Below the pieces are notes generated by a model, which ran no database searches, was not told the DNA's origin, and saw only the letters and a program-made list of their open reading frames with translations. Shown here piece by piece: positions 10,752 through 18,330 of a DNA stretch of 37,671 bases. A program made the translations under genes and the position numbers. The stretch's first letter is position 1, and the number at the start of each line of letters is the position of its first letter. This DNA comes from Candidatus Nitrotoga sp. M5 (GTDB lineage: Bacteria > Pseudomonadota > Gammaproteobacteria > Burkholderiales > Gallionellaceae). The DNA is taken from contig NZ_CAKMNW010000054.1 of assembly GCF_927904885.1 (NCBI RefSeq), forward strand, positions 1 through 37,671, given 5' to 3'.

Positions 10752-10830
10752 ATTTCTCTGGTAAGTGGAGGCCGAGAGGTTATGGATAAACCTGTTTAAA
10801 TTTAGTCAGTATAAATTGAAAGAGAACAAC

Positions 10831-11895
10831 ATGAATTTCAAGTTAAAAAATGACACCTTCCTGCGCGCTTTGCTGCGTCAGCCAACTGACTATACCCCCG
10901 TGTGGATGATGCGCCAGGCTGGACGATACCTGCCAGAATACTGCGCTACGCGCAAACGTGCCGGCAGTTTCCTGGAGCTATGTAAAAGCCCGGACATGGC
11001 TACAGAAGTTACATTACAACCTCTGGATCGATACCCTCTGGATGCTGCGATTCTGTTTTCTGACATTCTCACCATCCCGGATGCGATGGGTCTTGGATTG
11101 TATTTCTCAGATGGAGAGGGGCCTAAGTTTGAGCGCCCATTGCGCGATGAAGCTGCCATCAAAGCATTAAAGGTTCCTGACATCAATAAAGATCTGCGAT
11201 ACGTCACCGATGCCGTGTCGCAAATTCGCAAAGCGCTGAATGGAAGCGTGCCATTGATAGGTTTTTCTGGTAGCCCGTGGACTTTATCTTGTTACATGGT
11301 GGAAGGCGGTGGCAGCGCCGATTATGCACGTGTTAAAACGTTGATGTACAAAGAACCCAAGCTGATGCACCACATTTTGAGTATTACTGCGCAAGCAGTA
11401 ACGCAGTATCTAAATGCACAAATTGAGGCGGGGGCGCAGACCGTGATGATTTTTGACTCCTGGGGTGGTGTGCTTTCGCATGCTGCTTACTACGAATTTT
11501 CATTGCCTTATTTGCAGCAAATCGTGCAAGGGCTGAAACGTGAACATGACGGTGTAAAAATACCAGTGATTGCATATACCAAAGGTGGTGGCTTGTGGCT
11601 GAATAGCATCGCCGACATTGGCTGCGATGCGGTAGGCTTAGACTGGACCATGGACATCGGTATAGCGCGACAACAAGTAGGCGATAGGGTTGCGCTGCAA
11701 GGTAACTTGGATCCGGCTGTACTATTTTCCACGCCGGAAATTATCCATGCCGAGACAGAACGCGTGCTGGCTAGTTATGGCTATGGCGGCGGTCATGTAT
11801 TTAATTTGGGACATGGCATTTCTCAATATACAAATCCAGACAATGCTGCGGCAATGGTGCAGGCAGTGCATGAGTTAAGCCGTAAATATCACTAA
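10831..11895 (+). CDS. hemE: Uroporphyrinogen decarboxylase
   Basis: Decarboxylates the four acetate side chains of uroporphyrinogen III to give coproporphyrinogen III in heme synthesis; cytoplasmic, no cofactor. The frame opens at 10765, but the family start is ATG 10831 ([15 protein letters not shown]) with an AAAGAGA ribosome site, giving 354 aa, the usual length. Diagnostic motifs are [15 protein letters not shown] (substrate-binding arginines), [40 protein letters not shown] and FNLGHGI near the C-terminus. It is followed by an AT-rich gap with DnaA boxes, then priA. Confidence 0.97.
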   Translation: MNFKLKNDTFLRALLRQPTDYTPVWMMRQAGRYLPEYCATRKRAGSFLELCKSPDMATEVTLQPLDRYPLDAAILFSDILTIPDAMGLGLYFSDGEGPKFERPLRDEAAIKALKVPDINKDLRYVTDAVSQIRKALNGSVPLIGFSGSPWTLSCYMVEGGGSADYARVKTLMYKEPKLMHHILSITAQAVTQYLNAQIEAGAQTVMIFDSWGGVLSHAAYYEFSLPYLQQIVQGLKREHDGVKIPVIAYTKGGGLWLNSIADIGCDAVGLDWTMDIGIARQQVGDRVALQGNLDPAVLFSTPEIIHAETERVLASYGYGGGHVFNLGHGISQYTNPDNAAAMVQAVHELSRKYH

Positions 11896-11900
11896 AAATG

Positions 11901-11920
11901 CCAGATTTGCCTCTGGTTAT
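11901..11920 (+). terminator. Weak hairpin after hemE
   Basis: CCAGA, a 6-nt loop, TCTGG, then TTAT. The stem is short and the T-tract poor. It directly precedes the first DnaA box. Confidence 0.25.
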
Positions 11921-12115
11921 ACACAAATCGTGCATCTATCCATTATGAGAAAAGTCTTAATCATAATATTAGATCGTAAAATTTAATATATTGTTTTTAT
12001 TAGCAAATAATTATGCCTACAAAATGAGCGAATGGATAAAACTGTATATAGCATTAGCAGTTAGCCTAGTTATATCGGAATTATCCACATTGTTATCCAC
12101 AGTTTATGTGGACAA
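11917..12115. promoter_or_regulatory. Cluster of DnaA boxes in an AT-rich hemE-priA gap
   Basis: Three sites match TTATNCACA exactly: TTATACACA at 11917-11925, TTATCCACA at 12081-12089 and TTATCCACA at 12093-12101. A fourth, inverted, near-consensus site (TTGTCCACA on the minus strand) is at 12107-12115. The last three are packed into 35 bp. Between the first box and the rest lies a very AT-rich stretch: 11941-12000 has only 10 G/C in 60 bases by hand count. DnaA binding is expected from the consensus; whether this acts as an origin, a DnaA-titration locus or a priA regulatory site is not decided by sequence. Confidence 0.7.
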
Positions 12116-12185
12116 TAAAAAAACCTCAATTAAGTCAGTTAACTTAGCTCAGTATTTTAGAAATCGCTGGAGCCAACGCTATTAA

Positions 12186-14363
12186 ATGACAATTGTTCGC
12201 GTCGCGCTAGATGTGCCATTGTCAACATTATTTGACTATTCGCTTAACGATAGCGTTGAGATTGTCCCTGGAACGCGCGTACTGGTTCCATTTGGACGCC
12301 AAAAAATGACAGGCGTAGTGATGGAATGCGGCATGGATTCCGTCCTTTCTGCGGAGCGTATCAAGCCCGTTTTGCAGGTGCTGGGTGATGTTCCACCACT
12401 ATCAGATGAGCTGCTTGTTTTGCTTCGCTTCTGCAGCGACTATTATCACTATCCCCTTGGCGTTACAGTGTTGTCCGCTTTGCCAGTACGTTTACGTACC
12501 AGCAAGCTTGTCACGCTCAAGGAAGCGATGCAATACAGACTAAGCGTTAGCGGCCATGCTCTCGATTTGAGCTTACTGTCTAAGCGCAAGGTGGTGCAGC
12601 ACCGACTACTCGCAGCCTTGAAGCTGAGCTCCTTAAGTGCCGCGCAAGTGCGCGCATTATCACCAAGCGGAGCCTCTGCACTAAAAGCATTGACAAATGC
12701 GGGATGGGTGGAAGCATTTTCAGTATCTGCGGTTCCCTGCTCATTTACATTCAACAATACTCATACGTTGACCTTGGAGCAGCAGCATGCTGTGGACTTA
12801 ATTACTAAAACATCATGCTTTGGCAGCTTCCTGCTGCACGGTATAACCGGTAGCGGCAAGACCGAGATTTATGTGCATCTGATGAACCGGATATTGCAGC
12901 AGGGAGGACAAGTGTTGCTGCTGGTGCCAGAAATCAATCTTACGCCTCAGCTTGAAAATTATTTTCGCAGCCGCTTGCCGGATGTTGAGCTGGTAAGTCA
13001 GCACAGTGGCTTAAGTGACGGCGAACGTATGCAGAACTGGCTGCGTGCGCAGTCCGGCCAAGCGCGCATCATACTGGGTACGCGTCTGGCAGTATTCACA
13101 CCTCTACCACAACTATCACTGTTGATTGTGGATGAAGAACATGATGCATCTTTCAAGCAGCAGGATGGCTTACGATACTCAGCACGAGATGTGGCAATTT
13201 TTCGTGCTAGACAACGTGACGTACCAATTGTATTAGGTTCCGCAACCCCCTCACTTGAAAGCTATTACAACGCACAGATCGGACGCTACCAAATGTTGCG
13301 TCTGACTCAGCGTGCGGCGGTGCAGGCGCAGTTGCCAACGGTAACCTGTATCAACACCAGCAATAAAATTATGCAGCACGGACTCAGTGAGCCGCTTCTT
13401 AATGCCCTGGCCGAACGGCTACAGCGCAGTGAACAAAGCTTGATATTCATTAATCGGCGTGGTTATGCGCCCGTGTTGATGTGTGGTGCTTGCGGCTGGC
13501 TGTCCGGCTGTTCAAATTGCGCAGGCAAGTTGGTGCTACACCTTAAAGACCGCCGCCTGCGCTGCCACCATTGTGGCCATCAGGAGCGCGTGCCGCATGC
13601 CTGCCCATCGTGCGGCAACGCCGACCTGCAACCGATTGGTATCGGCACGCAGCGAGTGGAGAGTGCGTTGCAGGAATACTTTCCCAAGGCGCGCATTCTG
13701 CGCGTAGATCGTGACAGCACCCGCAATAAAGGATCATGGCAAGCCATGCGCCAGCAGATACAGGAAGACGCGGTGGACATTCTGGTCGGCACACAAATGC
13801 TGGCGAAGGGACATGACTTCCCTAACCTGACTCTGGTGGGAGTTCTTAACCCGGACAGTGCGTTATACAGTAGTGATTTTCGAGCATCGGAAAAACTGTT
13901 TGCTCAACTTGTCCAAGTAGCAGGGCGTGCTGGCCGTGCCGACAAGCTGGGTGAGGTGCTGATTCAAACCGCATTCCCCGATCACCCACTGTTCCGCGCG
14001 TTGCGAGAACATGATTACGATGAATGGGCAGCAATCCTGCTAGCCGAACGCCAATCCGCCGGCTTCCCACCATTCATGTATCAGGTATTGCTGCGTGCTG
14101 AAGCAAAGCATGAAGCCCACATGTATACTTTCCTGCAGCAAGCGCGCGACGCTGCTATTGAACTCGCCAAACAAGTTGAAATTTACGGTGTGGTTCCTGC
14201 TGCCATGCCACGTCGCGCTAACCATTTTTTAGCGCAATTGCTGGTGCAAAGTGAAGCGCGAAAACCCCTGCAGCAATTTCTGCGCGAGTGGCGTCCCTTG
14301 CTCGATGCGCTACCTGCACAAAAACTGCGCTGGTCGCTGGACATTGACCCGATGGATTTCTAG
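12186..14363 (+). CDS. priA: Primosomal protein N' (replication restart helicase PriA)
   Basis: SF2 3'-to-5' helicase that recognises stalled forks and reloads the replisome away from the origin. The 725 aa match the family. Seen in order: the N-terminal 3'-end-binding domain (VRVALDVPLSTLFDYSL, PGTRVLVPFGRQ), Walker A GITGSGKTEIY (about residues 219-229), Walker B VDEEHD (about 315), GSATPS, the zinc-binding insert with eight cysteines (CGACGWLSGCSNC and CHHCG...CPSCG, about 433-480), then the helicase lobe with ILVGTQMLAKGHDFP and QVAGRAGR. The ATG follows the stop of a short upstream frame directly; the nearest GGAG is 13 nt away, longer than usual. The upstream DnaA boxes make DnaA control of this gene worth testing. 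Confidence 0.97.
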   Translation: MTIVRVALDVPLSTLFDYSLNDSVEIVPGTRVLVPFGRQKMTGVVMECGMDSVLSAERIKPVLQVLGDVPPLSDELLVLLRFCSDYYHYPLGVTVLSALPVRLRTSKLVTLKEAMQYRLSVSGHALDLSLLSKRKVVQHRLLAALKLSSLSAAQVRALSPSGASALKALTNAGWVEAFSVSAVPCSFTFNNTHTLTLEQQHAVDLITKTSCFGSFLLHGITGSGKTEIYVHLMNRILQQGGQVLLLVPEINLTPQLENYFRSRLPDVELVSQHSGLSDGERMQNWLRAQSGQARIILGTRLAVFTPLPQLSLLIVDEEHDASFKQQDGLRYSARDVAIFRARQRDVPIVLGSATPSLESYYNAQIGRYQMLRLTQRAAVQAQLPTVTCINTSNKIMQHGLSEPLLNALAERLQRSEQSLIFINRRGYAPVLMCGACGWLSGCSNCAGKLVLHLKDRRLRCHHCGHQERVPHACPSCGNADLQPIGIGTQRVESALQEYFPKARILRVDRDSTRNKGSWQAMRQQIQEDAVDILVGTQMLAKGHDFPNLTLVGVLNPDSALYSSDFRASEKLFAQLVQVAGRAGRADKLGEVLIQTAFPDHPLFRALREHDYDEWAAILLAERQSAGFPPFMYQVLLRAEAKHEAHMYTFLQQARDAAIELAKQVEIYGVVPAAMPRRANHFLAQLLVQSEARKPLQQFLREWRPLLDALPAQKLRWSLDIDPMDF

Positions 14364-14413
14364 CAATCTGTCAGATCATTTGTGAAACAAGGCATTTTAA
14401 GGAAATATTTTAT

Positions 14414-15811
14414 ATGCTACCAAACTTGATAAGTTCACTTAGAAACATAGTTGGCACAGACCATGTACTGAGTGGTGAATCCGCAGCGCCCTATTGTAAA
14501 GACTGGCGTGGGCGCTACAGCGGCCAAGCGCTGGCAGTGGTGCTGCCTGGCGATACGCAACAAGTTTCTGCAGTGGTCACGCTATGTGCTGAGAACCGCA
14601 TCGCCATTGTCCCTCAGGGCGGCAACACCAGTTTATGCGGGGGGTCAGTACCGTTGCCGCAAGGGCAACAGCTCGTGCTTAACCTGTCGCGCATGAATAA
14701 AATTCATGCACTGGATGCGATCAACTACACCTTAACGGTGGAAGCAGGCTGTACCTTGGCCGCTGCGCGAGATGCGGCAGAGCAGGCCAACCGTTTGTTT
14801 CCGCTCGGTCTCTCCGCCATCGCAGCGCAATGCGAAATTGGCGGCAATATCTCCACAAATGCCGGCGGCGTCGGCGTGTTGCGCTATGGCAACATGCGCG
14901 ACCTCGTGCTTGGACTGGAAGTGGTCTTGCCAGATGGTCGTATCTGGGATGGATTACGCAGCTTGCGCAAGGACAACACCGGTTATGATTTGAAACACTT
15001 ATTTATTGGTGCAGAAGGCACCCTAGGCATCATCACTGCCGCCGTGCTGAAGCTGTTTCCGCGTCCTCAATCGGTGGTATCTGCCTGTGTAGCAGTGCAC
15101 GATCCGGCAGTGGCGGTAAAATTGCTCGCCCATTTACGTGCCAATTGCGGCGACAAAATAAGCGCCTTCGAAATCATTTCAAGTTCTTGTCTGGATCTCG
15201 TTTTAAAGCATATCCCCGATACAGCTGAACCATTTTTCACGCGCCATGAGTGGATCGTACTGATCGAACTGTCGGATGTGCTGCAAGCGCCCCTGGATGC
15301 ACCTTTGCACAATGCACTGCAAGCATTCAATGAAGGCATCCTCGAGTTCGCCGTAGATTCAAAAAATAGCGCCGTAAGCTGGTGGAATTTGCGCAAAAAT
15401 ATCAGCGAAGCGCAGAAACGTGAGGGCATTAGCATCAAACATGATGTCGCCGTGCCAATCAGCCACGTGGCAGCGTTCATCACCCAAACGAATGCCGCCC
15501 TGCATGCTGCATTCAATGGACTGCGCATTATTGCCTTCGGCCATATTGGCGATGGCAACATCCACTATAACCTCTCAATGCTGGATTCCGCGCAAAATGC
15601 AGCCTTCATCGCGCAAAGCCAACAGGTCAACAACATCGTGTATGAAATCGTGCATGGACTAAACGGCAGTATCAGCGCAGAGCATGGACTGGGACAACTC
15701 AAGCGAAATGAGATAAATCATTATAAAAGTGCGCTGGAATTGGAGTTGATGCGCAACATCAAGCACACACTCGACCCAAATAATTTGATTAATCCAGGGA
15801 AGGTAATCTAG
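14414..15811 (+). CDS. FAD-binding 2-hydroxyacid dehydrogenase (GlcD/D2HGDH/D-lactate dehydrogenase type)
   Basis: FAD-linked oxidase of the VAO/PCMH family that oxidises a D-2-hydroxyacid, such as D-lactate, glycolate or D-2-hydroxyglutarate, to the 2-oxoacid. The 465 aa show the FAD-binding half (VVPQGGNTSLCGGSVP near residue 55-75, EIGGNISTNAGGVGVLRYGNMRDLVLG, KDNTGYDLKHLFIGAEGTLGIIT) and the C-terminal oxidase half with the metal-site histidines in FGHIGDGNIHYN and the closing SAEHGLGQLKR. It has no Fe-S domain and no signal peptide, so it is a single-domain cytoplasmic or membrane-associated enzyme. Sequence alone does not fix the substrate; the SLCGGS and HIGDGNIHYN text fits the D2HGDH/D-lactate group. 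AAGGAA lies about 9 nt before the ATG. Confidence 0.85.
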   Translation: MLPNLISSLRNIVGTDHVLSGESAAPYCKDWRGRYSGQALAVVLPGDTQQVSAVVTLCAENRIAIVPQGGNTSLCGGSVPLPQGQQLVLNLSRMNKIHALDAINYTLTVEAGCTLAAARDAAEQANRLFPLGLSAIAAQCEIGGNISTNAGGVGVLRYGNMRDLVLGLEVVLPDGRIWDGLRSLRKDNTGYDLKHLFIGAEGTLGIITAAVLKLFPRPQSVVSACVAVHDPAVAVKLLAHLRANCGDKISAFEIISSSCLDLVLKHIPDTAEPFFTRHEWIVLIELSDVLQAPLDAPLHNALQAFNEGILEFAVDSKNSAVSWWNLRKNISEAQKREGISIKHDVAVPISHVAAFITQTNAALHAAFNGLRIIAFGHIGDGNIHYNLSMLDSAQNAAFIAQSQQVNNIVYEIVHGLNGSISAEHGLGQLKRNEINHYKSALELELMRNIKHTLDPNNLINPGKVI

Positions 15812-15902
15812 TGGCGACTTTTTAGATGCGCTACAAGTAGTTGCGGTTATATGCACATTGAGAATCAGAATATTGTGGGTTGAATGTTTCGACTGTACAC
15901 CA

Positions 15903-15910
15903 CTATTTTC
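15903..15910. repeat. Target-site duplication, left copy (8 bp)
   Basis: CTATTTTC immediately left of the MITE, identical to the copy at 16149-16156. Eight bp is the duplication length typical of ISL3-family insertion. Confidence 0.85.
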
Positions 15911-16148
15911 GGCTCTATGTGATTCGTAGTGGGTAATCCTTCGATAAGTGCAAATTTTAGTCATCTTGTCATTCCGACAGAGTAGTGCTGTGTTTTTACA
16001 GCAATACGACGAGGAATCTGAATGCTCGAATCAGAACAGTGCGCGCTAAAATCTCTCCCTATGGTCGAGATGACCACTATGTAAATGACAGGTAACTTTT
16101 CCTGAATGAGGTTGAAAGTTGATTACCCACTCTACTTCACATAGAGCC
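15911..16148. mobile_element. ISL3-type MITE, 238 bp
   Basis: The element is bounded by 28-bp terminal inverted repeats starting GGCTCTATGTGA (left 15911-15938, right 16121-16148; 23 of 28 positions match) and flanked by a perfect 8-bp direct repeat. The GGCTCT-type tip and 8-bp duplication point to mobilisation by an ISL3-family transposase. It encodes nothing. A remnant with almost the same end, followed by an ISL3-like transposase start, lies at 25297 and could represent the parent lineage (24 of 28 positions shared with the left end). The interior holds a second, different palindromic repeat. Confidence 0.85.
15968..16074. repeat. Palindromic intergenic repeat nested in the MITE
   Basis: GTCATTCCGAC (15968-15978) pairs with GTCGAGATGAC (16064-16074) at 9 of 11 positions, with GAGGAATCT and ATCTCTCCCTATGGTCGAG inside. 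This is the GTCATTCCGAC...GAGGAATCT type of dispersed hairpin repeat common in proteobacterial intergenic DNA. It makes up much of the MITE core. Confidence 0.6.
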
Positions 16149-16156
16149 CTATTTTC
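16149..16156. repeat. Target-site duplication, right copy (8 bp)
   Basis: CTATTTTC immediately right of the MITE, identical to 15903-15910. Confidence 0.85.
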
Positions 16157-16171
16157 TTGTTGGACGCAAGG

Positions 16172-16356
16172 AATAATTGGGGTCAGAGTAGAATGCCACT
16201 AAGTCAAGCCATTTTAGCAAGGTCAGCTAATTGTGAAACCCGCGCCAATACTGGCTTAAGTTATTGTTTTAGTTATACTGAAGCCCCTTAACTTAGTGAT
16301 ATTCGGGTCAGAGTAATATTAATTCCATGTTTAGCATTACTCTGACCCCAATTATT
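16172..16356. repeat. REP/RAYT-type inverted repeat element
   Basis: A perfect 19-bp inverted pair, AATAATTGGGGTCAGAGTA (16172-16190) and its complement (16338-16356), encloses 147 bp. A third copy of the core, GGTCAGAGTAAT (16306-16317), pairs with ATTACTCTGACC (16336-16347) to form a REP-like hairpin with an 18-nt loop. The GGGGTCAGAGTA motif is one I associate with REP-associated tyrosine transposases (RAYT). A degenerate version lies near 25697-25720 next to a RAYT-like fragment. No transposase is coded inside. Confidence 0.6.
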
Positions 16357-16387
16357 TATCCACTGAGCGTGGTGCACACCTATCTGA

Positions 16388-16445
16388 GCCCAACACCGGT
16401 ATTCACGCGCCAGCGCAGCTGGTCGCGTGCAATTGATTGTTATGC
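16388..16445 (-). other. Integron attC-like recombination site downstream of higA
   Basis: On the minus strand this 58-bp segment runs from GCATAAC to GTTGGGC. GTTGGGC fits the integron R' core GTTRRRY exactly; GCATAAC fits RYYYAAC with one mismatch. Between them the strand folds on itself: CACGCG-A-CCAGC, loop TGC, GCTGG-CGCGTG, an extended stem with one unpaired A as expected for attC. The higA stop codon TAA lies inside the first core box, a usual feature of integron gene cassettes. No integrase is in the window. I rate this as probable because of structure plus position, not because of similarity to one named site. Confidence 0.5.
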
Positions 16446-16731
16446 AGCGGTAAGTTCAACTTTTTGTACTCTATCCAGTTTAAGGTTCTTGCCTGCATGC
16501 CATAGATTATAGGCATCCTGCATGGAAAGCCAACTCTCAGAGCTGCGCCCAAGCGCTTTGCAAAGACGAAGGGCCATCTCTAGGCTCACTCCGCTCTTCA
16601 GCTTAAGTATTCTGTTCAATGTGGATGGAGAGACATCTAGCTTCTCAGCCAGATATCGATAGCTAAGGCCGAACGGCTCCATGTAGGTTGCTGCGATGAG
16701 TTCGCCGGGATGAGGCGGGCGGGTTGTACAT
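16440..16731 (-). pseudogene. higA: HigA-type antitoxin, start region frameshifted
   Basis: HigA antitoxins bind the HigB RNase and repress their own promoter through an XRE helix-turn-helix. From ATG 16682 an 80-aa frame is open (MEPFGLSYRYLAEKL, VSPSTLNRILKLKSGVSLEMALRLCKALG, WLSMQDAYNLW), which carries most of the helix-turn-helix. Homology continues upstream in the same frame as TRPPHPGELIAATY, the usual HigA N-terminus, but there is no in-frame start before the stop at about 16735-16737. One extra base after ATG 16731-16729 (ATG-T-ACA-ACC-CGC-CCG) puts the natural start out of frame: without that T the protein would begin MTTRPPHPGEL. The gene is either dead or makes a form lacking about 17-20 residues. 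Its stop codon sits in the attC-like site. Confidence 0.75.
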
Positions 16732-16736
16732 AGCTA

Positions 16737-16885
16737 TTAGTGATAATCATCATCAAGTAGATACACATGCCCATCACGAAACTCAAAGGTTAACGCCAGT
16801 TGCCGCTAACAGATATAGCCCAAATGCCTTTACGATCACCTTTAAGTGGATGCAGTTTGAACTTGAATCACCTATCGCTAACGTT
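16737..16885 (-). pseudogene. higB: HigB-type toxin remnant
   Basis: Reading the minus strand upstream of higA gives RelE/HigB text in pieces: FKFKLHPLKGDRKGIWAISVSGNWR, then an in-frame TAA, and after a one-base shift LTFEFRDGHVYLLDDDYH and a stop. The final DYH is the usual HigB C-terminus, and the stop lies 5 nt before the higA ATG, the standard higBA spacing. A second shift lies near 16868, where LAIGD continues in another frame, and the N-terminal third is missing. It is therefore a broken toxin gene with at least two frameshifts and a 5' truncation, and should not yield an active RNase. Confidence 0.75.
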
Positions 16886-17034
16886 GGGCTATCAAGCTTT
16901 GACCCCAAGCCGCCATAACAGGGATCCCAAACCCTGCGACACACATTAACATACCATATAAGACGGGCTGTTCTAAATAGTTCATTGCCATTCCCTCTTG
17001 ATGGATGTGTTCGCAGTTTTAGAAAATGGTTAAT

Positions 17035-17259
17035 TTAGGTTTTACCAGCTGGCGATGTCAGCGCTTGCCTGCGCAGATCCGTGACTTGCTCAAAGCCAAT
17101 ACCCCAATTATCGGTGTTCACCTCCTCGATAATGACAAAGGTGGTTTTCGGGCTTTTATTAAGTACGTCCACCACTAACTTTGTGGCTCCTTTGATCAGA
17201 GCTTGCTTTTGATCGTTGGTAACGCCTTCATCGGTTACCTTAATATTGATATAGGGCAT
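17035..17259 (-). CDS. 4-oxalocrotonate tautomerase family protein
   Basis: Small tautomerase (74 aa) of the 4-OT superfamily, whose members interconvert keto and enol forms using Pro2, the residue exposed after removal of Met1. It begins MPYINIKVTDEGVT, continues DQKQALIKGATKLVVDVLNK and has VIIEEVNTDNWGIG, the family's core strand. A basic residue occurs where 4-OT has its Arg pair. AAGGA lies 7 nt before the ATG. It is the last open gene of a minus-strand cluster (GST, NTF2-like, DsbA-like pseudogene, tautomerase). No catechol-cleavage genes are nearby, so a role in aromatic degradation is unsupported; detoxification of a small electrophile is possible. Confidence 0.85.
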   Translation of the reverse strand: MPYINIKVTDEGVTNDQKQALIKGATKLVVDVLNKSPKTTFVIIEEVNTDNWGIGFEQVTDLRRQALTSPAGKT

Positions 17260-17315
17260 GGTTGGTTCCTTAATGGTTGTGGTTCTAGTGGTTTGGTAGC
17301 GAATTTATCGCTGTT

Positions 17316-17953
17316 TTACGCCTGCATAGATCCTAATACCTGTTCGAAATAGTTAACCGATTTTGATCCGGAAATCAGCGTGCTGTCATTAATAATAAAA
17401 GCAGAAATACTCTGCAGCGTTAACTGCTGCACACGCTGCTTTTTAAGCAGTAACTGTTCATCGACTGAACTCGAATACAGCACATATTTTGCTTTTGAGC
17501 TATCAAGACCTAAATGCTCGACGATATCCAAAAGTATTAGCGGGTTACAAATATCCAAGCTGCGCTTGAAATAGGTGTCTATCAATAGTTCATTCAGTGC
17601 TTGTTGACGATCATAGCCTTTAGCCCAGTTCATCAATTGATGCGCCATACCACTATTGTAGTAATGGGTGCGCTTGGGGAAATAGATGTTCACATCAGCC
17701 GACGCTGCTACCGTCATAAGATTTTTTATAATTGAGTAACTTAGACTGCCCCCACTGTTACCGGCGCTCAAAAAAACGATCGATTGCCTCGTCCCATACG
17801 CTCATATCAGGGTTAGGTACATAGGGTAATAAGTGAAATTTAGCTTCAATATTTAACCGGTGAAGTGCATTTCTCATATGGCTATACCCTATAGGGCATA
17901 GGGCAGCAGGAGCAAACTATGTCGTGAATCATTTCTATCTTTAGCGTTTCCAT
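17316..17953 (-). pseudogene. DsbA/FrnE-like thioredoxin-fold oxidoreductase, two frameshifts
   Basis: The natural start is ATG 17953 (METLKIEMIHDIVCSCCP), 2 nt after the stop of the NTF2-like gene. VCSCCP corresponds to the CxxC active site of DsbA-like proteins (CSWCPIG type, Trp replaced by Cys). The frame breaks at a perfect 7-bp tandem duplication (ATAGGGC twice, 17891-17904, plus-strand text). Removing one copy restores PIGYSHMRNALHRLNIEAKF and onward to DEAIDRF. A second break lies at a run of seven A (17770-17776, plus-strand text); with one base fewer the text runs on into LSAGNSGGSLSY. From there a 151-codon frame (start near 17771) stays open to the stop at 17316 and covers the C-terminal helical part. 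As written, no full-length protein can be made. Confidence 0.75.
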
Positions 17954-17955
17954 TA

Positions 17956-18321
17956 TCAATCTGCTTGTAAATCAGTGTACATTTTCGTGACGATTTTCCA
18001 GCACCCATCTTCTTTGAGCATGCCTAAGAAATCGATATAACGATGTTCAAATAACGGGCATTCCAGTTTCACCATGGCCTGGTCTTTGATGACCTCAACC
18101 GACAATAACTTGAATTCATAAGATATCCCCTGCTGTGAAGGGACCGGACGACTGGCGACCGCCGACAGCCATTGCTCGAGACTCCGACGCGAGTCTGGTG
18201 CCTTCAAGAACGTATCGGCGTGAAAAATAGCGCGTAGCTTTGTTACATCGCCATAGTGCAGACCGTCAAAATAGTCCTGCACTATGGCGTGAACCGATTC
18301 GAAATCATTGACAGAGGTCAT
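17956..18321 (-). CDS. NTF2-like protein, putative lumazine-binding family
   Basis: A 121-aa cone-fold (SnoaL/NTF2-like) protein resembling the Lumazine_bd_2 group: N-terminal helices VHAIVQDYFDGLHYGDVTKLRAIFH, then strands FKLLSVEVIKDQAMVKLECPL and a closing FLGMLKEDGCWKIVTKMYTD. Such proteins bind small hydrophobic ligands, and few have a proven reaction. GGTAGGAG lies just before the ATG. It begins 9 nt after the GST stop, so it is co-transcribed with it, and the DsbA-like frame starts 2 nt after its stop. Confidence 0.75.
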   Translation of the reverse strand: MTSVNDFESVHAIVQDYFDGLHYGDVTKLRAIFHADTFLKAPDSRRSLEQWLSAVASRPVPSQQGISYEFKLLSVEVIKDQAMVKLECPLFEHRYIDFLGMLKEDGCWKIVTKMYTDLQAD

Positions 18322-18330
18322 ACTCCTACC

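Noticed and set aside
11991..12185. 64-codon plus-strand ORF ending right before the priA ATG, with one hydrophobic segment
   Set aside because: It runs through the DnaA boxes and the AT-rich stretch, starts at TTG or a poorly placed ATG, and shows no family signature. More likely non-coding.
11896..12185. Calling the hemE-priA gap the chromosomal origin
   Set aside because: DnaA boxes and an AT-rich stretch are present, but no dnaA/dnaN/rpmH nearby and no change in gene direction. Kept as a finding, not a feature call.
16724..16918. Plus-strand 64-codon ORF
   Set aside because: It is the antisense of the higB remnant, which explains the sequence far better.
16919..16936. CAGGG...CCCTG hairpin downstream of the tautomerase
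   Set aside because: Five-base stem without a T-run; insufficient to call a terminator.
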